Part shown: positions 6,751-14,785 of the stretch, piece after piece
How positions within the stretch are numbered: position 1 is the stretch's first letter
Layout: the number at the start of each line of letters is the position of its first letter
Source: Myceligenerans crystallogenes
GTDB lineage: Bacteria; Actinomycetota; Actinomycetes; Actinomycetales; Cellulomonadaceae
Assembly: GCF_039529775.1 (NCBI RefSeq)
Contig: NZ_BAAANL010000006.1
Location: forward strand, 1-64,000
Direction of reading: 5' to 3'
DNA: 64,000 bases
Position numbers and translations under genes: made by a program
Notes under the pieces: generated by a model
The model's input: the letters and a program-made list of their open reading frames with translations, nothing else
The model's database searches: none
Told to the model about the DNA's origin: nothing

Positions 6751-8043
6751 TCACACCGGATCCCGCACGATCGGGCACGTCATGCAGTGCCCGCCCCCGC
6801 GCCCCCGCCCCAGCTCGCCGCCCGCGATCTCCAGCACCTCCACGCCCGCCTTGCGCAGCAGGTCGTTGGTCGTGGTGTTGCGGTCGTACGTGAACACCAC
6901 GCCCGGTTCGACGGCGACGCAGTTGTTCCCGGAGTCCCACTGCTGCCGCTCCGACTCGAAGAGGTCGCCGCCGGTCTCGATGACCCGCAGCCCGTCCAGG
7001 CCCATCGCGTGCGCGACGACGTCGAGGAAGCTCCGCCCGCCGTCGACGTCGGACACCCGCACGCCCCGGCTCCCCGCCCCGTCACCCTCACCCGAGGGCG
7101 TGAGCACGAACGGATGGATCCCGTCCACGATCCGCGGGTACACCGTCACGGTGTCCACGTCCACGAACGTCATCACCGTGTCCAGGTGCATCGCCGACCG
7201 CAGCCGCGGCATCCCCGCGACCACCACCCGCTCGGCCGCCCCCTGCTCGAACAGCCGCGCGGCGACCTGCGTGATCGCCTGCCGGGACGTGCGCTCGCCC
7301 ATCCCCATGAGCACCGTGCCGTTCCCGACGGGCATGATGTCCCCGCCCTCGAACGTGGCCCGGCCGTGGTCGGCCTCCGGATCGCCCCACCACACGCGCG
7401 AGCCGGTGAACTCCGGGTGGAACTCGTAGACCGCCTTCATCAGCAGCGTCTCGTCCCGCCGCGCCGGGTAGTACAGAGGGTTCAGGGTGACGCCGCCGTA
7501 CAGCCAGCAGGTCGTGTCGCGCGTGAACAGGGTGTTCGGCAGCGGCGGCATGAGGAACTCGCGCTCGTCCGGGCTGAAGGCCGCCAGCGCCCGGTGCCCG
7601 GGCGGCAGCTCGGGCACGTCGGCGACGGCCAGGCCGCCGATCAGGTACTCCGCGAGCACGTGCGGCGGCAGCGACTCCAGGTACTCGCGCGTGGCGCCGA
7701 CGAGCCCGTCCCCGACGATCTCGGGCACGATCTTGCGATCCAGCAGCCAGTCCCGCGCGCCCGGCACGCGCAGCGTCTCCGCCAGGAGCGCGTGCAGCTC
7801 GACGACGTCCACGCCCCGCGCCGTCAGCTCCGCCACGAACGCGGCGTGGTCCTGCTGGGCGCGCTCGACCCACAGCACGTCGTCGAACAGCAGCCCGTCG
7901 GAGTTCGACGGCGTGAGCCGGCGGTGGGCCAGCCCCGGCGCGCACACCAGCACCTTGCGGAGCCGCCCGACCTCGGAGTGCACGCCGAACTCGGCGCCGT
8001 CGTTCCCGGACGCGGCTGCGGTGACGGTCGCGGTGTCGTTCAT
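6751..8043 (-). CDS. arcA: arginine deiminase
   Basis: A 430-residue arginine deiminase that hydrolyses L-arginine to citrulline and ammonia. Family hallmarks are visible: SEVGRLRKVLVCAPG near the N-terminus, PNTLFTRDTTCW, FEGGDIMPVGNGTVLMGMGE, MHLDTVMTFVDVD (the His/Asp pair), and the C-terminal GGHCMTCP with the catalytic Cys at about residue 420. The ATG at 8043 follows TACGGT (8050-8055, minus strand) by 6 nt, so the mRNA is probably leaderless. No arcB, arcC or arcD lies beside it. It may therefore serve arginine degradation or acid tolerance as a solitary gene rather than a complete ADI operon. Confidence 0.95.
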   Translation of the reverse strand: MNDTATVTAAASGNDGAEFGVHSEVGRLRKVLVCAPGLAHRRLTPSNSDGLLFDDVLWVERAQQDHAAFVAELTARGVDVVELHALLAETLRVPGARDWLLDRKIVPEIVGDGLVGATREYLESLPPHVLAEYLIGGLAVADVPELPPGHRALAAFSPDEREFLMPPLPNTLFTRDTTCWLYGGVTLNPLYYPARRDETLLMKAVYEFHPEFTGSRVWWGDPEADHGRATFEGGDIMPVGNGTVLMGMGERTSRQAITQVAARLFEQGAAERVVVAGMPRLRSAMHLDTVMTFVDVDTVTVYPRIVDGIHPFVLTPSGEGDGAGSRGVRVSDVDGGRSFLDVVAHAMGLDGLRVIETGGDLFESERQQWDSGNNCVAVEPGVVFTYDRNTTTNDLLRKAGVEVLEIAGGELGRGRGGGHCMTCPIVRDPV

Positions 8044-8130
8044 TGCCCCACCGTACGACGGCGCCCCGTGCCGCGACCTCGACGACGCCCGGACGGTGCC
8101 GTGGGCGCGATGCCCCGATAAGGTCGTCCC

Positions 8131-8598
8131 GTGCATCTGAACTGGGGAATCAAGCCGAGTCTGCTCATGTATGTCGCCGGTGCGCCCGGCGGCCGCCTCG
8201 CCGTGGCCCCGGAGGTGGGAGGCGACGGCGCGGAGTTCCGCTTCCCGGGCGACGCCGGCCGGTCCGCCGGCCTCGAGGGCGGCGGCACGACGCCGGACGC
8301 GGACGCCTTCGCGTTCGGCGGCTCGGTCGCGTTCTTCGGCCACTTCGGGACGTTCGTGGGCGAGGTCGGGGACCCGGAGGTGCGCCGCGCCGGGGACGAC
8401 TGGGTGATGTCCGTGCTGGAGCGGGACTCCGGCGTGCGGACGGACGCCTTCCGGCTCGTGGGGCAGCCCGAGGACAAGGACGGCGCTCTCCACTGGGCCC
8501 AGGTCGAGGTGAGCCACGCGGGAGCGGTCCTGTGGGGCGGCAACTACCCGGCGGGCACGGCCTTCGAGCCGATCAGCGTGGAGTTCGGCGAGGGCTGA
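8131..8598 (+). CDS. HtaA-domain protein
   Basis: A 155-residue protein that consists of a single HtaA domain, the heme-transport-associated fold of actinobacteria. The matches are LNWGIKPSLLMYVAG at the start and GSVAFFGHFGTFVGEVGDPEVR in the middle. Unlike surface heme receptors it has no signal peptide and no C-terminal anchor, so it is probably cytoplasmic; heme binding is not assured. The GTG start at 8131 follows TAAGGT (8119-8124) by 6 nt, a leaderless arrangement. It is divergent from arcA, with 87 bp between the two start codons. Confidence 0.75.
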   Translation: MHLNWGIKPSLLMYVAGAPGGRLAVAPEVGGDGAEFRFPGDAGRSAGLEGGGTTPDADAFAFGGSVAFFGHFGTFVGEVGDPEVRRAGDDWVMSVLERDSGVRTDAFRLVGQPEDKDGALHWAQVEVSHAGAVLWGGNYPAGTAFEPISVEFGEG

Positions 8599-8646
8599 GG
8601 CCGCGCCGGCGGCACTCACTCGCCCCGCCGGCAACGTTCCTGGTGA

Positions 8647-8682
8647 GCCCTGCGGCGGTCGCCGCGCGCACCGCCGCAGGGC
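8647..8682 (+). terminator. terminator hairpin after the HtaA-domain gene
   Basis: GCCCTGCGGCGGT (8647-8659) and ACCGCCGCAGGGC (8670-8682) form a perfect 13-bp stem with a 10-nt loop, 48 bp past the stop codon. Confidence 0.65.
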
Positions 8683-8796
8683 CGCTGGGCATGTCGGTCC
8701 CGACCGACCCGTCCGGCGTTTCCGGTCGCTTTCTCGCGCGGTTTGGCTCAGGCTGGCTCCTGCGGGGGACGAGAGCAGACCACGAGGAGCACGCGG

Positions 8797-10467
8797 ATGA
8801 GCGCCGACACCGTGCGCAGATGGCCGGTCATCGAGGCCGTCGTCAGGAACGACGGGTCCGGGGAGGTCCGGATCGACGGGACGTCCTACCCCGTCGCGAC
8901 CTCCAGCCTCGAGGAGGCCCGGGTCGAGGTCCTGCGCCGGGTCACGGAGAGCGCCGTCGCGGCCGGGCGGCCCGTCCGCGCGAGCGCGGAGGGCCCCGAG
9001 GGGATCTGGAGGCTCGTGGTGCACCCGGACGGGACGGTCGTGCCGGAGGAGGACGGGCCGACGCCGTCGGGTCCGACGCCGGTCGTCACCCGGGACGACG
9101 CCGGCCCGGCGGCCCCTGCCCCGGACCCGGAACCCGACGTCACCCGGCGGCGCATCCCGCTGAGCCCGCCCCCGGTCCGCGCCACCGATCCCTTCGGGGA
9201 ACCCGCGCCGGAGCCCGGGCACCAGGCGAGCGCCGCTCCGGCTCCTGCCGGCGCGGCGGGGAACGCCCCCGCCGGACCGGCACCGGATCCCGCCCCGCCC
9301 GCGGCTGACACCCCCGCGGCACCAGCCCCCGCCCCCGACGTCGCGGTCGGCTACGTGGCGGTGGAGGGCCTGACCCCGGACACCGACCCCGGCGGCAGGG
9401 TCCCGAACGGCTCCCGCCTGGACCCCGGCCTGCGCGCGCCCGCCTCGCAGCACGCGCGCACCGCGCCGTCGTCCCCGAGGGTCCCCGAGCGGACCGGCGT
9501 CCCGGACCCGTTCCATCCCGACGACGGCCCGGGCTCGCGGGCGCACCGCGAGGCGCGGGGGTCGTTCCTCACCCAGGTCTCCGTGGAGGAGCCCGCCGAG
9601 CAGGGCTTCCGGGGCTGGCTCACGCGGATCGGCGTGCGAATCCCGCCGAGCACCGCGGAGCGCGCGATCCGGGCGGACGAGCGCGAGGTGAGCCAGCACT
9701 GGCCCGGCCCCCGGACGATCTCGATCGTGAACGGCAAGGGCGGAGCGGGCAAGACGCCGTCGACCGTGCTGCTGTCGGCGGTGTTCGCGCAGTACGGCGG
9801 CGCCGGCGTGGTGGCCTGGGACAACAACCAGACGCGCGGCACGCTCGGCTGGCGCACCGAGAAGGGCCCGCACGACGCGACGCTGCTCGACCTGCTGCCG
9901 CGCACGGACCACCTGCTGGGGCCGTCGGCCCAGGCCGCCGATCTGGCGCGGTACGTGCACCACCAGACGCGCGACCGCTACGACGTGCTGCGGTCCAAGC
10001 CGATGGCGATGGCGAACGAGCAGCGGATCGACCCGTCGGACGTGGACGCGATCCACTCCGTGCTGAGCAAGTACTACCGGCTCATCGTCATCGACTCGGG
10101 CAACGACGAGTCCGACCCGATGTGGCAGCGCATGATCGACCTGTCCGACCAGCTCGTGATCGCCACGACCACGCGCGACGACCACGCCGAGGCGGGCGCG
10201 CTCCTGCTGGAGGGGCTGGCCGAGCGGGACGGGCGGTCGGCCTACCTGGCGCAGCAGGCGGTGGTGGTCGTGAGCCAGGCGGACCAGAAGGCGCCGCCCG
10301 CGGAGATCCGGAAGGTCGCCGCGGGCTACGCGCCCATCGCGCGCGAGGTCGTCACCGTCCCGTTCGACCCGGGGATGGTGGACGGGCACCTGCGCCACGG
10401 CGCGCTCCGCCCGGCGACCAGGCGCGCCTGGCTCGCGGCGGGCGCGGCGGTGGCGCGGGGGCTGTAG
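8797..10467 (+). CDS. ParA/MinD-like ATPase with an unknown N-terminal domain (copy 1)
   Basis: A 556-residue, three-part protein. Residues 1-85 form a compact domain (RNDGSGEVRIDGTSYPVATS, then a helix and LVVHPDGTVVPEE) that recurs in the paralogue at 12470 and that I cannot name. Residues about 90-270 are a Pro/Ala-rich linker. From about 305 comes a SIMIBI ATPase: VNGKGGAGKTPST with K319, WDNNQTRGTLGWR (switch I), VIDSGNDESDPMW (switch II) and ATTTRDDHAEAGALLLE. Position 321 after GKT is Pro, where ParA/MinD usually have Thr; both copies share this. The layout recalls EspI/MinD-type actinobacterial ATPases. The ATG at 8797 has GAGGAG upstream and is preferred over one at 8743. Confidence 0.8.
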   Translation: MSADTVRRWPVIEAVVRNDGSGEVRIDGTSYPVATSSLEEARVEVLRRVTESAVAAGRPVRASAEGPEGIWRLVVHPDGTVVPEEDGPTPSGPTPVVTRDDAGPAAPAPDPEPDVTRRRIPLSPPPVRATDPFGEPAPEPGHQASAAPAPAGAAGNAPAGPAPDPAPPAADTPAAPAPAPDVAVGYVAVEGLTPDTDPGGRVPNGSRLDPGLRAPASQHARTAPSSPRVPERTGVPDPFHPDDGPGSRAHREARGSFLTQVSVEEPAEQGFRGWLTRIGVRIPPSTAERAIRADEREVSQHWPGPRTISIVNGKGGAGKTPSTVLLSAVFAQYGGAGVVAWDNNQTRGTLGWRTEKGPHDATLLDLLPRTDHLLGPSAQAADLARYVHHQTRDRYDVLRSKPMAMANEQRIDPSDVDAIHSVLSKYYRLIVIDSGNDESDPMWQRMIDLSDQLVIATTTRDDHAEAGALLLEGLAERDGRSAYLAQQAVVVVSQADQKAPPAEIRKVAAGYAPIAREVVTVPFDPGMVDGHLRHGALRPATRRAWLAAGAAVARGL

Positions 10468-10478
10468 GCGGACGCGCC

Positions 10479-10509
10479 CGTCGCCGTCGGACGACGACGG
10501 ACGGCGACG
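10479..10509. terminator. convergent terminator hairpin
   Basis: CGTCGCCGTC (10479-10488) and GACGGCGACG (10500-10509) form a 10-bp stem between the ATPase stop (10467) and the stop of the minus-strand membrane protein (10525). Confidence 0.5.
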
Positions 10510-10524
10510 CCGGACGACGACGTC

Positions 10525-11346
10525 TCAGGCGATGCCGAAGACCTGGTTCCAGAACCCCTGCGGGTAGTACCCCATCTGGCTCAGCAGCGCCCACACGATC
10601 CCCACGACCGCGTACAGCGACACCGGGATCAGGAAGATCCACTCGCGCACGGAGCCCGCGTTGCCCAGGATCGGCATGGCGAGGCTGCCGTTGCGCTTCC
10701 AGAACGACGTGAGCTCGATGATGCCCTTGCCGTCCCGCGCCCAGCGCGGGGAGCGGAACTTCAGGGGCCAGAACCACGGCACGCCGTTGGTGGTGATGAA
10801 GTCGCCCAGGTTGTGCACCACGCAGCCGAGGGCCACGCAGAACGGCATCCAGAACCATTCCTCGGGCGCGAAGACCGCGATGAGGGCGGCGAGCACGACC
10901 GACGTCGTCCACGGCAGGATCTTGGTGTCCCGCGTGATCTTGAGCGCCTTGAGCGCGAACGCGACCAGCAGCACGCAGAGGATGCCGGGACCCACCTGGA
11001 CCGTCCCGATCCCCTCGATCCCGGTGTCGACGCGCACGAAGCTCAGCAGCCAGGCGATGGCGGTGAAGACCACGACGCCGAGGATCGAGTGCGTGCCCTT
11101 GCGGTGCCCGCCCGAGACCGTCTCGACCACCTTCACCACCCAGTTGGACACCGGCGACAGGGCGTTCGCGATGGTGCCGCTGTGGTGGTCGGCGTCGGGC
11201 AGCAGCGCGGCACCCGCGCAGACCAGGGCTCCCGCCAGGACGCCGGTGTCGGACACCCCCTCGTACCAGCCGAAGGCGAACGGGGCGGTCGAGGTCACGG
11301 CGACCCAGGCGGCTGCGCCTGTCGCTGCGTGATGTCCTCCCATCAT
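10525..11346 (-). CDS. membrane-bound metal-dependent hydrolase (YdjM/DUF457-like)
   Basis: A 273-residue polytopic membrane protein of the YdjM/DUF457 type. The N-terminal MMGGHHAATGAAAW, the LLPDADHHSGTIANAL motif and the RKGTHSILG motif are the conserved His/Asp clusters of this family. Five to seven hydrophobic segments follow, and HNLGDFITTNGVPWFWPL contributes further conserved residues. YdjM of E. coli is an SOS-induced inner-membrane protein; the biochemical role is unclear. The ATG pair at 11346/11343 has GGAGCC upstream. It is convergent with copy 1 of the ParA-like ATPase. Confidence 0.8.
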   Translation of the reverse strand: MMGGHHAATGAAAWVAVTSTAPFAFGWYEGVSDTGVLAGALVCAGAALLPDADHHSGTIANALSPVSNWVVKVVETVSGGHRKGTHSILGVVVFTAIAWLLSFVRVDTGIEGIGTVQVGPGILCVLLVAFALKALKITRDTKILPWTTSVVLAALIAVFAPEEWFWMPFCVALGCVVHNLGDFITTNGVPWFWPLKFRSPRWARDGKGIIELTSFWKRNGSLAMPILGNAGSVREWIFLIPVSLYAVVGIVWALLSQMGYYPQGFWNQVFGIA

Positions 11347-11662
11347 GGGATGTGGGCTCCTTCCAACTGACTGTCCGTTCCGCCGGGAAACGCCCGGCCG
11401 AGGGGTAACCGTAGCGCGAGACACCGACATCCGGTGTGAGCAGGCGGGACGGAACGAGTGCGGCGTGTCGCACAGGCGGGTTCCCCTGGTTTGATGAATT
11501 CTTGGGAACGGATACCAAAAAGGCATGGACGGACCAAGGCTCCGTGTGTACCTTTCTTCACGACGAGGTCACCCGATCTCGTCACCTGGCCGTACTCGAA
11601 CGGCCGGCAACGCAACAGGCACCAAGCCCTCCGGAACGACCACCAGAAAGGACGGGACGCTC
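11347..11662. other. 316-bp intergenic region of lower GC
   Basis: This region lies between two divergent units. It is noticeably less GC-rich around 11490-11560 and must contain the promoters of the minus-strand membrane gene and of the small ORF at 11663. I cannot assign -35/-10 boxes with confidence and see no repeats. Confidence 0.3.
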
Positions 11663-11755
11663 ATGATCCGCTGCGCACGCGCCTCGTCCTACCCGACCAC
11701 CGCGCAGCACCTCCTGGACGGCCGCGAGGCCCTCCGAGGCGCCATACGCCGCTGA
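11663..11755 (+). CDS. 30-residue small ORF, possible leader peptide
   Basis: ATG to TGA encodes a 30-residue basic peptide that starts MIRCARASSYPTTAQHLL and ends in GAIRR. A GAAAGGAC ribosome-site-like sequence lies about 12 nt upstream. The stop codon is 30 bp before a T-tailed hairpin that precedes the HNH gene, which is the arrangement of a leader peptide plus attenuator. There is no run of one amino acid that would hint at a classical ribosome-stalling attenuator. It may also be a free-standing micro-protein. Confidence 0.35.
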   Translation: MIRCARASSYPTTAQHLLDGREALRGAIRR

Positions 11756-11784
11756 TCCGGCCACTGCCGGACCAGCACCCGTGT

Positions 11785-11826
11785 GCCGCCTCGAGAACGC
11801 TTCGCGTCCTGGGCGGCTTTTCTTTT
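11785..11826 (+). terminator. T-tailed terminator/attenuator before the HNH gene
   Basis: GCCGCC (11785-11790) pairs with GGCGGC (11812-11817). A nested ACGC-TTC-GCGT hairpin sits inside the loop, and TTTCTTTT follows. This is the only clear T-tailed intrinsic terminator in the window. It stands 49 bp before the HNH start, so it either ends the small ORF transcript or attenuates the HNH gene. Confidence 0.65.
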
Positions 11827-11874
11827 GCACTTCTTGGCACCGACGAACGAGACGAACACGAAAGGAGCGGACCC

Positions 11875-12345
11875 GTGGCCGATGTCCTCGTACTGAACGC
11901 CGGTTACGAGCCGCTGCACCGTGTATCGGTCAAGCACGCGATCGGGATGCTGGTGCGGGAGGTCGCGGTCGTGGAGGAGGCGGTCGACGACCGCACCTTC
12001 GGGCCCTTCCCCTTACCGCGCGTCCTGCGGCTGGTCCGGTACGTAGCGATGCGGTGGCTCTACAAGCGCAGCGGCGCACCCGCCTGCACCAAGCAGGGGA
12101 TCAAGCGGCGCGACGGCGCCTGCGCCTACTGCGGTGGTCCCGCCGACACGGTGGACCACATCCTGCCCCGCTCGCGCGGCGGCCCCTCGACCTGGCTCAA
12201 CCTGGTGGCGGCCTGCTTCGCGTGCAACTCCTGGAAGGCCGACCGCACCCCGGCCGAGGCCGGGATGCTGCTGCACGTCACGCCGTACGTGCCGCGAGCC
12301 GAGTACGCGCGGTCCAAGCTGCACAAGGCGGCGCGGGTCGCGTGA
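11875..12345 (+). CDS. HNH endonuclease-domain protein
   Basis: A 156-residue HNH protein. The N-terminus ADVLVLNAGYEPLHRVSVKHAI matches the widespread actinobacterial HNH family in which a short domain precedes the nuclease. The nuclease has CAYCGG (about residues 83-88), the HNH core DTVDHILPRSRGG, and NLVAACFACNSWKADRTP, giving two CxxC pairs for structural zinc. The GTG at 11875 has AAAGGAG 8 nt upstream. The family is usually a housekeeping gene of unknown substrate, not clearly a defence gene. Expression may be attenuated by the hairpin at 11785. Confidence 0.85.
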   Translation: MADVLVLNAGYEPLHRVSVKHAIGMLVREVAVVEEAVDDRTFGPFPLPRVLRLVRYVAMRWLYKRSGAPACTKQGIKRRDGACAYCGGPADTVDHILPRSRGGPSTWLNLVAACFACNSWKADRTPAEAGMLLHVTPYVPRAEYARSKLHKAARVA

Positions 12346-12415
12346 CCGGCGGATTGTCCTGAACCGGACGCCCGGGCTGTACCCTGTGCCGAACTGCGGG
12401 TGAAAAATCCCGCGC

Positions 12416-12439
12416 GCCGGGCCCAGGGTGGGGCCCGGC
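12416..12439 (+). promoter_or_regulatory. leader hairpin before ParA-like copy 2
   Basis: GCCGGGCCC (12416-12424) and GGGCCCGGC (12431-12439) form a 9-bp stem 30 bp before the start of the second ATPase. About 35 bp further upstream is TGTACCCT, a plausible extended -10. The hairpin would lie in the 5' leader. Confidence 0.4.
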
Positions 12440-12469
12440 GTCCGGCACGACGTCCGAGGGGGCAGGCGC

Positions 12470-14137
12470 ATGAGCATCGGCGCGGCACCGGGCTGGGATC
12501 GCGGCCATGTCGTCGCTGCGGTCGTCCGCGACGACGGCAGCGGCGAGGTCGTCATCGGCGGCAACTCGTACCCGATCTACATGACCACGCTCTCCCAGGC
12601 CCGCACCGAGGTGATGCGGCGGGTCGTCGAGCACGCCATCGCGCTCGGGCGGCCGGTCGCGGTGACGGCGCAGGGGCCGGAGGGAACCTCCGAGCTCGTG
12701 GTGCATCCCGACGGATCGGTCCGGCAGGGCGAGACGCCGCCGGAGCCGGCCGCACCAGCGTCGTCCGCAACGCCGTCGTCGTACGCAGCACCGCCGTCGT
12801 ACGCAACGCCGTCGTCCGCGGCGCCGTCGTCCGCGGCGCAGCAGGGCCACGGCGACGTGCCCTACCAGGAACCCGCGTACGCGGGACCCGCGCAGGCCTT
12901 CCCCCAGCACTCGCTGCAGGCGCGGGGCGCGCCGGACTTCCCCTTCCCGCCGATGCCGGACCGCGCGACGCTCCGTCCGCAGGCACCGCCACCGGCCGCG
13001 GGTCAGGGCACGACGACGGACGCCGCGCACCCCGAGGCCCCGCCCCGCTCCTCCCCGTTCCCGTCACGGGCCGCCGCCCGCCGCCGGAGCGCGGCACCGC
13101 CGGCGATCCCGGTCGAGGGCCCCGGCCGTCCGCCCGCCCGCCCCACCGAGAACTCCGGCCGTCCGCCCGCCGCCCCGGCCGAGATGCCCGGCCACCCGCT
13201 CGCGCCCTACCCACCGGACAGCGACCGCCGCTCCTTCCTCGTCGAGGAGCGCGGCGAGGACCCCGCCCGGCGGGGCGTGCGCGGCGCGCTGGCGCGGATC
13301 GGGATGCACATGCCGCCGAGCGCCGAGGAACGCGCCGAGCGCGCCGACGAGGCCGCCGTCTCCCAGCACTGGCCCGGCCCGCGCACCGTCGCCGTGGTCA
13401 ACGGCAAGGGCGGCGCCGGCAAGACGCCCGGCACCGTCCTGCTCAGCTCCGTCTTCGCCGCGCACGGCGGCTCCGGCGTCGTGGCCTGGGACAACAACCA
13501 GACGCGCGGCACCCTCGGCTGGCGCACCCAGCAGGGCCCGCACGACGCCACCCTGCACGACCTGCTCCCGCAGATCGAGCACTTCCTCGGGCCGTCCGCG
13601 CAGCTCGCGGACCTCGCCTGGTACGTGCACCATCAGCCCCAGATGCGGTTCGACGTGCTGCGCTCCAAGCCCATGGTGCTCGCCGACGAGCAGCGCATCT
13701 CGTCCGGCGACGTCGACGCCATCCACGCGGTGCTGTCCAAGTACTACCGGCTCATCTTCATCGACTCGGGCAACGACGAGTCCGACCCGATGTGGCTGCG
13801 CATGATCGACCACACCGACCAGATCGTGGTCGCCACCACCACACGGGACGACCACGCCGAGGCCGGGGCCCTGCTCCTGGAGGCGCTCGCCGCCCGCGAC
13901 CCGCGCAGCGCCGAGTTGGCGCGCGGCGCCGTGGTGCTCGTGAGCCAGGCGGACCCGAAGGCGACGCCGCCGGAGCTCCAGCAGGTGGTACGGGGCTACC
14001 GGAACCTGGCCCGCGAGGTGGTCACGGTGCCGTTCGACCCGGGCATGGTGGACGGGCAGCTCAGCCTCCGCAGGCTGCGGCCCGCCACGCAGCGGGCATG
14101 GCTCGCGGCGGGTGCCGCGATCGCCCGGGGGTTCTGA
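12470..14137 (+). CDS. ParA/MinD-like ATPase with an unknown N-terminal domain (copy 2)
   Basis: A 555-residue paralogue of the protein at 8797 with the same three parts. The N-terminal domain (VRDDGSGEVVIGGNSYPIYM, then HPDGSVRQG) covers residues 1-85, a Pro/Ala/Ser linker runs to about 270, and the ATPase starts near 305 with K318 in VNGKGGAGKTPGT. WDNNQTRGTLGWR and FIDSGNDESDPMWLRM are nearly identical to copy 1, while the linkers are unrelated. Both keep GKTP instead of GKTT. The ATG at 12470 is preceded by GAGGGGG. The two copies are separated by a membrane gene and the HNH gene. Roles in partitioning or in organising a membrane complex are inferences from the ATPase family. Confidence 0.8.
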   Translation: MSIGAAPGWDRGHVVAAVVRDDGSGEVVIGGNSYPIYMTTLSQARTEVMRRVVEHAIALGRPVAVTAQGPEGTSELVVHPDGSVRQGETPPEPAAPASSATPSSYAAPPSYATPSSAAPSSAAQQGHGDVPYQEPAYAGPAQAFPQHSLQARGAPDFPFPPMPDRATLRPQAPPPAAGQGTTTDAAHPEAPPRSSPFPSRAAARRRSAAPPAIPVEGPGRPPARPTENSGRPPAAPAEMPGHPLAPYPPDSDRRSFLVEERGEDPARRGVRGALARIGMHMPPSAEERAERADEAAVSQHWPGPRTVAVVNGKGGAGKTPGTVLLSSVFAAHGGSGVVAWDNNQTRGTLGWRTQQGPHDATLHDLLPQIEHFLGPSAQLADLAWYVHHQPQMRFDVLRSKPMVLADEQRISSGDVDAIHAVLSKYYRLIFIDSGNDESDPMWLRMIDHTDQIVVATTTRDDHAEAGALLLEALAARDPRSAELARGAVVLVSQADPKATPPELQQVVRGYRNLAREVVTVPFDPGMVDGQLSLRRLRPATQRAWLAAGAAIARGF

Positions 14138-14163
14138 GCGCCTCGATCGCGCGAGCACCGTTC

Positions 14164-14194
14164 TTGGCGCCATTTTGACCGGATATTGGCGCCA
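14164..14194. promoter_or_regulatory. twin TTGGCGCCA operator-like repeat
   Basis: TTGGCGCCA occurs at 14164-14172 and 14186-14194. Each copy contains the perfect palindrome TGGCGCCA, and the copies are 22 bp apart, so they face the same side of the helix. They lie immediately upstream of the acetyltransferase start at 14212. Confidence 0.4.
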
Positions 14195-14211
14195 CGCCGC
14201 CCGAACCTGCC

Positions 14212-14742
14212 ATGATCGCCCGCGTGCCTCTCCATGTACGCGACGCCACCGCAGCCGACCTCGACGCCGTCGTCGGCCTCTTCCGGCAGTACCTGGCCTT
14301 CTACGAGCACGAGGCCGACGAGGCCCGGGTCCGCGAGTTCCTCGGCGCGCGGCTCGGCGCCGCGGACACGGTGCTGCTCGTCGCCGAACGGTCGGGGGAC
14401 GACGCCGCCGGGGACGACGCCGCGGCCGGTGCCACCGGCGGTGCCACCACGGGTGACGCGCCCGCGGTGATCGGGTTCGCGCAGTCGTACCAGTCCTGGT
14501 CGTCGGTCAGCCTGGGGCCCGTGTGGGTGCTCAACGACCTGTTCGTGGACCCGGCCGTGCGCGGCACCGGCGCCGGACGCGACCTGGTGCGGGCGACCTG
14601 CGAACGCGCGCGCCGGGCGGGCGCGATCCGCGTGTCCCTGGCCACTGCCTGGGACAACGTCGCCGCCCAGGGCCTGTACGAGTCGGAGGGCTTCACCCGC
14701 GACGTGGCGTTCCTCCACTACGCCAAGGTCACCGGGGCATGA
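14212..14742 (+). CDS. GNAT family N-acetyltransferase
   Basis: A 176-residue acetyltransferase. It opens with HVRDATAADLDAVVGLFRQY and has the acetyl-CoA-binding motif DLFVDPAVRGTGAGRDLVRA (about residues 107-126) and the C-terminal AQGLYESEGFTRDVAFLHY. An inserted low-complexity loop (GDDAAGDDAAAGATGGATTG) interrupts the region before the second strand. The family acetylates small amines or proteins; no substrate can be inferred. Twin palindromes lie just upstream. A TAGGTT -10 element follows its stop, so the next gene has its own promoter. Confidence 0.8.
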   Translation: MIARVPLHVRDATAADLDAVVGLFRQYLAFYEHEADEARVREFLGARLGAADTVLLVAERSGDDAAGDDAAAGATGGATTGDAPAVIGFAQSYQSWSSVSLGPVWVLNDLFVDPAVRGTGAGRDLVRATCERARRAGAIRVSLATAWDNVAAQGLYESEGFTRDVAFLHYAKVTGA

Positions 14743-14785
14743 GCTGGTAGGTTCTTTTTCACCCGCGACGCCGAGGAGCCGACCA

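Noticed and set aside
6232..8121. Very long open frame on the plus strand antisense to arcA
   Set aside because: High-GC third-position bias opens antisense frames. Its Arg/Pro/His-rich composition is not protein-like and arcA is certain.
8044..10398. Extension of the arcA reading frame upstream of 8043 on the minus strand
   Set aside because: The extension runs antisense to the HtaA-domain and ParA-like genes, and arcA has a good leaderless start at 8043.
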